Assembly: GCF_009800965.1 (NCBI RefSeq)
Contig: NZ_WUAF01000026.1
Coordinates: 1-52,361, forward strand
Origin: Cognatazoarcus halotolerans
GTDB lineage: Bacteria > Pseudomonadota > Gammaproteobacteria > Burkholderiales > Rhodocyclaceae
Direction: 5' to 3'
Length of the DNA stretch: 52,361 bases
The notes beneath the pieces were generated by a model, which made no database searches, was not told the DNA's origin, and saw only the letters and a list, made by a program, of their open reading frames with translations. The translations under genes and the position numbers were made by a program. Shown piece by piece: positions 48,541 to 52,361 of this stretch. Every line of letters starts with the position of its first letter. The first letter of the stretch is position 1.

Positions 48541-48967
48541 GGGCAGATTGCTTCAGGTGATCAATGGGCCGTAGCGAAAAACCGCTTTGTAGGACGCCCT
48601 TGTTTGCCTGCTTGCTTCCGGGATACTCTGAGGCGGGCGTCGGCCAGCAATGCCCTCGCTCCAACTCACTGGAGCGCGGCCCCCCGAGCAAGGTGAAGGC
48701 AGACTTCGGCCATGTGCCGTCCGTCAGGGCTGCATTTTGGCTGACCGGTTCAGGCTTGATTGAGACATTCCCAAGTCGCGCGCGAACGACTTCAATCTGC
48801 CAAGAACACCCACTCGACCGGCCACGCCTCGAGTGTTCGACAGCTCAGTACGGCAGAAATTTGCTGCGCTGCTCTCAATGAATGTCCAACCAACGCCAGT
48901 AAGTGTGGCCAGCTTGTCAGGAGGGAGCCTCCTGCCTTTTCCCGAGAGGGCCAACACCGAGGCGTTA
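48541..48967. other. Intergenic stretch between ABC-3C ATPase and helicase operon
   Basis: No convincing gene was found in these 427 bases. Open frames are short and lack ribosome sites and codon bias. A 7-base-pair hairpin CAGGAGG-GAG-CCTCCTG (48918-48934) stands 34 bases past the ATPase stop, followed by CCTTTTCC on the plus strand only. The promoter of the helicase operon should lie upstream of 48540 on the minus strand, but no clear hexamer pair was seen. The base composition is less GC-rich than the flanks, suggesting a join between accessory modules. Confidence 0.4.
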
Positions 48968-50938
48968 CTACCCCCCCCAGTTCGGCCAATCCGTTGGCAC
49001 TAACGCCGGCGGATCCATCCACGGGTCTTCGACTAGCGCCTCTTGGAACCAGTCGTCAGCGAAGTTGGCGTGCTCCGTCACGATGAGCTGGAAGCCGGGT
49101 ACGAGTACCTGGGTGTAGTTCAACAGGGTCTCGAAGAGCCGCTTGGCTGCAGCCAGGTCAACGTCAACGGTTCGCACTCGCTTGGCATCGCCCGCGACCG
49201 ACTCATAGGCAGTCTGCGAGGGAAAGTACACCTGCGTCGGCTGGTCCAGCATGAGGAATCGAGGGATCGGGACGTTGTTCTCCCAGGCATAGTGGTGCAG
49301 CGCAAGCAAAGCGGAGATGTGATACGCCAGCCAGTTAGCGCCGCCACCGGTGCGAATCATCGGAACGGGGTTGCCGGGCCGTTGAACCACCACGGTGAGA
49401 TTGCGCATATCCAGCCTGAACGGGAACTCTGAGAAGTAGGCTTTGAACTCGCGTACAAGCGCGGTCATCGTCGCCGAGATGTGAGTGATGACTGACTCCA
49501 TCCGCGCGTCCGCGTCGTCGTCGGAGCCGGCCTGTTTAGTGAGTTGATCCAACTTCGCCTGCAGCCGTTCAACCTTGAGCTTGAGAGTGCTGATCGTGTT
49601 GCCGGGCGTGAGACTGTCCAGATAGAAGCTGACGCGTCCTTGGACCTTGACAGCCTGGGTGTTAGCGTCCTCCTGTGCGGCAGCCTTCTCTTCGGCCAGC
49701 ACGGCAGCGTTGATGTCGACCTCGATCTCGCGAATCTCTTCCCTCAGACGACTAGCCTTGTCGGTGAGTTCGGCCAGGTGCTCGTCCAGCCGAGGGCGCG
49801 CCCCACCGACGTTCTCGAGATCTTTGTCCAAGCTGGACAGTTCCGCCAGCAAGGCTTGGGCAATTCCGTCCATGCGCGCGTCGGCTTCGCTGAGGAAGGG
49901 CCACTGCCAAGCGCCGCTGGGGGAGCGCGGCAGGGCGTTGATGGATTTCAGGCGCGACCGTTGCTCCTGCACCTCAGTCTGAAAATCTGACGCCCCCTTG
50001 ACGTACCGCTGCACGGAAGCGATTTTGTCCTGAACCTGCCGACGTTCCGTGCGTAGGCTCGAACGACGAGTCTGCAACTTGGCCATCTCGCTGTCGGCCA
50101 GAAGGGGAATCTGGCCAGGTCGCCAGGTCAACACCTCCCGCAGCGAGGCCACCAGATCGCTCTCGGCGCCGTTTTCGCTCGGCGCATTGTTGCCGTTACT
50201 GAATGGGATGCCGACTGCCCGTGCTTCAGCCAGTAGCCCGAGGCCTCGGGTGTCCAGAGCGTCTTCCGTCTCCTGAGCCACGCGCAGCTCCCTCTGCGCA
50301 ATCTTCAGCTCGCGTTGCGTTGCGCGCCGGTTGGCCTGCGTCTCCATGTCGCCCACATTGGAGATGCGAAACAGCACCGCGAAAGTGTCGCGAATGGCCT
50401 GGGGAAGATGCTCTTCTGCCTGCCGGTAGAACAGCAGCTCCTTGCTGGCGACCAGTCCCTGCTTTTGGAACAAGTAGAAGGTCGTGTGTTTGACGTTGAC
50501 CGAGTAGCCCGTGCGGCTACTCCGCTCTGGCACCGGTGTCTTGGCCTCCGGGATGCCCAAAAGGGACGACAGAACCTCGTGGACGAGGTCGTCACCACCG
50601 TTGTGCTTCAGCGCCTTGAAGTCGGGTGTTCGAATCTCTCTGCCGCGCATGACCATTGCCAGCGAGCACTGGACCTGACCCGGTCTGGGGTTGGGCTTGG
50701 CGACGAACACCTGTTCGTGCGGAAACTGGAAAGTTACCGCGAACCAGGACACCTTCTCGCGGATGAATCCCTCCGCGATCTTGCAGTCGGCCTCGCCCAT
50801 GCAGTATTCGACGATGTCCGATAGCGACGATTTGCCCGTCGAAGCCAGGCCCGTGATGATGTTCAGCCCATCGGGGTTCAGGGGAAGGTCGCGCCTACGG
50901 CCGTCGTGGCTGTAGATGTGGATCGATGCAATCTTCAT
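48968..50938 (-). CDS. ABC-3C system ATPase (DUF3732, SMC/Rad50-like)
   Basis: A 656-residue ATPase of the ABC three-component conflict systems. Walker A is GLASTGKSS at 30-38, right after the short N-terminal strand LNIIT. Two long coiled-coil arms (about 205-330 and 365-485) form the SMC-like hairpin. The signature-like RTGGGANWLAYHISALLAL is near 525-543, and Walker B FLMLDQP at 561-567 has Asp565. IVTEHANF near 620 supplies the H-loop. Members are thought to sense nucleic acid states and license an effector subunit. It overlaps the middle component by ATGA, the last gene of a three-gene operon. Confidence 0.88.
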   Translation of the reverse strand: MKIASIHIYSHDGRRRDLPLNPDGLNIITGLASTGKSSLSDIVEYCMGEADCKIAEGFIREKVSWFAVTFQFPHEQVFVAKPNPRPGQVQCSLAMVMRGREIRTPDFKALKHNGGDDLVHEVLSSLLGIPEAKTPVPERSSRTGYSVNVKHTTFYLFQKQGLVASKELLFYRQAEEHLPQAIRDTFAVLFRISNVGDMETQANRRATQRELKIAQRELRVAQETEDALDTRGLGLLAEARAVGIPFSNGNNAPSENGAESDLVASLREVLTWRPGQIPLLADSEMAKLQTRRSSLRTERRQVQDKIASVQRYVKGASDFQTEVQEQRSRLKSINALPRSPSGAWQWPFLSEADARMDGIAQALLAELSSLDKDLENVGGARPRLDEHLAELTDKASRLREEIREIEVDINAAVLAEEKAAAQEDANTQAVKVQGRVSFYLDSLTPGNTISTLKLKVERLQAKLDQLTKQAGSDDDADARMESVITHISATMTALVREFKAYFSEFPFRLDMRNLTVVVQRPGNPVPMIRTGGGANWLAYHISALLALHHYAWENNVPIPRFLMLDQPTQVYFPSQTAYESVAGDAKRVRTVDVDLAAAKRLFETLLNYTQVLVPGFQLIVTEHANFADDWFQEALVEDPWMDPPALVPTDWPNWGG

Positions 50939-51423
50939 GGTCGGATGGACAGGCTTGTGTAGATCGTCACGCGGTCATTGATCTGGGCGAAGTCACGCCC
51001 CAGAACCGTCGCTGCGTTGCGGCACATCTCAGCGTCGTCGGTGCTCAGCGCCTGAGGGGGAACTCTTCTTGGGATGAGGTGGATGTCCCCGTCGTCGTTA
51101 ACCTCTATGCAGCCCTTGCTGGCGAGTAAGGCGAAGGCTTCAGTGGCGTACTGGACGAGCGACCTAGCCCGCTCAGCAAAGTCGACCAGCAGCTCGGGCT
51201 GGAGCGCAACGATCCGCAATACCGAGAGCTTCTTGCTGCCCAGAATCTGGTCGCGGGCTGCTTGATGCAGGCACAGCGGCAGTACGAGGAGCGTCAGCGA
51301 GTAAGGCATCGGCTTTCCGGCGACCCTCTCGTACTCGCGTATTGCGGCGGCAAGAATCAGCGCGCAGAAGGCCGGATTGAAGAGGTTTCGCTCTTCAAAT
51401 GGGCGTGCGGACCAATCAATCAC
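50935..51423 (-). CDS. ABC-3C system middle component
   Basis: A 162-residue small helical protein of the 'three component ABC system middle component' type, starting MIDWSARPFEERNLFNPAFC, the family-typical entry. It continues with PYSLTLLVLPLCLHQAARDQI, a long helical part AERARSLVQYATEAFALLASKG, and a wing-like DDGDIHLIPRRVP, suggesting a winged-helix-like adaptor. It is predicted to bridge the ATPase and the effector subunit. It overlaps both neighbours by four bases, so the three proteins are made in fixed ratio. Confidence 0.87.
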   Translation of the reverse strand: MIDWSARPFEERNLFNPAFCALILAAAIREYERVAGKPMPYSLTLLVLPLCLHQAARDQILGSKKLSVLRIVALQPELLVDFAERARSLVQYATEAFALLASKGCIEVNDDGDIHLIPRRVPPQALSTDDAEMCRNAATVLGRDFAQINDRVTIYTSLSIRP

Positions 51424-52229
51424 GCTGTCACCTTCAAGGTAGCCTTCAGGTTCTCGATGAACTTTGGATGCCAGTGAACACGCGGCTCAGGCTTCTCATC
51501 CGCCAGGATGTGCAAGCTCCCACGGCGGATGAAGTCCTCGGTGACCTGCTTCCGAATCTGAAGTCCCCTCGACTGGTTCTCTGCCCAGTCATACAGCCGC
51601 CTGCCGGCCTCCTGAAGTTGTTCTTCGTTGCCCGGCTCGCTCACCTTGATCCAGGCCTTGGCGCGCTTCCACTCCTCAACGAGGCGGCGTTCAAACTTCT
51701 TCATCTCTCCTCCGACCAGCACGTTCACCCTAGCCCAGTGCGCGCGCTGGGAGAACGCCCGGTAGAAATCGAGAATGGCCAACTCGAGACTGTCCGTCGG
51801 CATGCCGATGGCACGCAGCTGCTGGACGAACTGGCGAGGGTCCTCCAACGGGTCGATGCCCTCGGGCGGGTACTCATCCTCGAAGGTAATGGGCAAGCGT
51901 TCGTCGTAGTACTCGCTGTTGATACTGGCGAACTTCGCCCACACCTCTGCACCTGTGATGGGCTCCCGGTCGCCCTGAATGACTTCGATGGCCTGGCCCA
52001 GCCACCAGCCCTCCATGCGCTCCCGGACGTCCACGCGGAACTTTTGGACAACGGGCCTCATGAGAGGCTCGAAAGCTGAATCCAACTCCTTGATGCGCAA
52101 AGAGCTGTCAGCAATCACGATGCGTTCAAAAAAGTCGCGTTGCTCATCGCCCGACAACGAGGCGAGGGTAGCGTTCACCTGAGCACTCAGATCGGCCTTC
52201 GAACCCTTGAGCTCAGCGATCAGCTGCAC
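51420..52229 (-). CDS. ABC-3C third component, C-terminal domain only (truncated by IS)
   Basis: A 269-residue remnant from a GTG at 52229. It matches the conserved C-terminal domain of third components: LKGSKADLSAQVNATLASL, DFFERIVIADSS, RERMEGWWLGQAIEVIQG, INSEYYDERLPITFEDEYP and the terminal HWHPKFIENLKATL. Full-length proteins carry an N-terminal effector domain before this. Here the frame closes at a TGA (52239-52241) inside the insertion-sequence end, and the coding similarity runs up to that border. The effector half is therefore cut off, and the residual start has no ribosome site. The system is probably inactive or supplies only a partial complex. Confidence 0.82.
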   Translation of the reverse strand: MQLIAELKGSKADLSAQVNATLASLSGDEQRDFFERIVIADSSLRIKELDSAFEPLMRPVVQKFRVDVRERMEGWWLGQAIEVIQGDREPITGAEVWAKFASINSEYYDERLPITFEDEYPPEGIDPLEDPRQFVQQLRAIGMPTDSLELAILDFYRAFSQRAHWARVNVLVGGEMKKFERRLVEEWKRAKAWIKVSEPGNEEQLQEAGRRLYDWAENQSRGLQIRKQVTEDFIRRGSLHILADEKPEPRVHWHPKFIENLKATLKVTA

Positions 52230-52236
52230 AGCAAGT

Positions 52237-52361
52237 TGTCAATGCCGATCTAAAACTGACACGCTTTTGCCCATATTGCCGATTTAAAACTGATACACCC
52301 CCAAGTCATAGTCATGCGCTTTGCTCGCCCTGGAGAGAGGGCCGAAGGCCCGAACGTAGGG
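52237..52361. mobile_element. Terminal part of an IS21-like insertion sequence
   Basis: The end begins TGTCAATGCC at 52237. Two related 19-base repeats follow: GCCGATCTAAAACTGACAC (52244-52262) and GCCGATTTAAAACTGATAC (52278-52296). Multiple transposase-binding repeats inside a 5'-TG terminus are the IS21 family pattern. The rest continues outside the window, so the transposase (IstA/IstB) genes are not seen. The element interrupts the ABC-3C third component. Confidence 0.75.

Larger units (their letters stand above)
15170..52361. mobile_element. Integrative and conjugative element, MPF-G / PFGI-1-clc type (left part)
   Basis: The span runs from the tRNA-Gly attachment site past the right edge. 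It holds a tRNA-type tyrosine integrase, a MobH relaxase, a TraD coupling protein, a VirB4-like TraC ATPase and the ordered set of 'integrating conjugative element' families that define the MPF-G secretion system. Accessory modules are AbiE, RadC, IHF-beta, a helicase/methyltransferase operon and an ABC-3C system. No second attachment site, ParB, DnaB or topoisomerase genes are in view, so the element continues beyond 52361. Confidence 0.93.

Noticed and set aside
48503-48691. 62-codon minus-strand frame ending in MSVGVADNMPR
   Set aside because: It has no ribosome site; its end is similar to the DsbA-like C-terminus only because both lie in the shared leader element.
48724-48957. 77-codon minus-strand frame between the ABC ATPase and the leader
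   Set aside because: No ribosome site, no similarity recognised and no coding bias compared with the plus-strand frames; treated as non-coding.
15191-52361. Right attachment site (attR) within the window
   Set aside because: No second copy of the tRNA 3' end was found by eye; the ICE must end beyond 52361.

Overview
The window reads as a high-GC betaproteobacterial chromosome, most like the Thauera/Azoarcus (Rhodocyclales) group, with the left part of an integrative and conjugative element (ICE) inserted in a tRNA-Gly gene. The taxonomic call is inference from gene content and codon use; no rRNA is present.

Chromosomal part (1-15190). This carries ordinary housekeeping genes: AMP nucleosidase (amn), a small unknown protein, an alpha/beta hydrolase, an AidB-type acyl-CoA dehydrogenase, a small thioredoxin-like protein with a YraQ/DUF318-type permease, a METTL25-like methyltransferase, a glutathione S-transferase, ruvA, sppA, trmB, thiG and thiS. 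In the middle is a secretion/sorting cassette. A small exported protein resembling a subtilase prodomain overlaps, by ATGA, a subtilisin-family (S8) protease that ends in a GlyGly-CTERM sorting signal. Converging on it and overlapping its 3' end is a rhombosortase, the enzyme class that processes that signal. The chromosomal part ends with tRNA-Gly(CCC), the attachment site.

ICE part (about 15170 to beyond the right edge). An IntB13-type integrase follows the tRNA, then a LysR effector-domain fragment, an XRE regulator and a MobH relaxase (TraI). An AbiE toxin-antitoxin pair sits between the relaxase and the other transfer genes. A long, mostly minus-strand block of tightly overlapping genes (42908 down to 22724) encodes the MPF-G (PFGI-1/clc-like) type IV secretion and transfer machinery: PilL N-terminal protein, TIGR03759, lytic transglycosylase, TIGR03765, TraD coupling protein, pilin-like and VirB8/9/10-like proteins, TraC ATPase, DsbA-like protein, RadC, TraU-like and TraG N-terminal proteins. 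Upstream are an ICE-encoded IHF-beta and an operon of a zinc-ribbon SNF2-like helicase, an NPPY-type methyltransferase and two unknown proteins.

Two layers of RNA-like structure mark this ICE. Compound hairpins with changing sequence but similar architecture lie just before the ribosome-binding sites of radC and of the helicase-operon genes. A longer leader with compensatory base changes occurs twice, upstream of radC and upstream of the helicase operon. These resemble what has been described as the radC RNA motif.

The right edge holds an ABC three-component (ABC-3C) conflict system: a DUF3732 SMC-like ATPase, a middle component and the C-terminal part of the third component. The end of an IS21-like insertion sequence lies exactly where the third component loses its N-terminal effector half, so the defence module appears to have been broken by transposition. 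The ICE right end (attR), its replication/partition genes and the rest of the insertion sequence lie outside the window.
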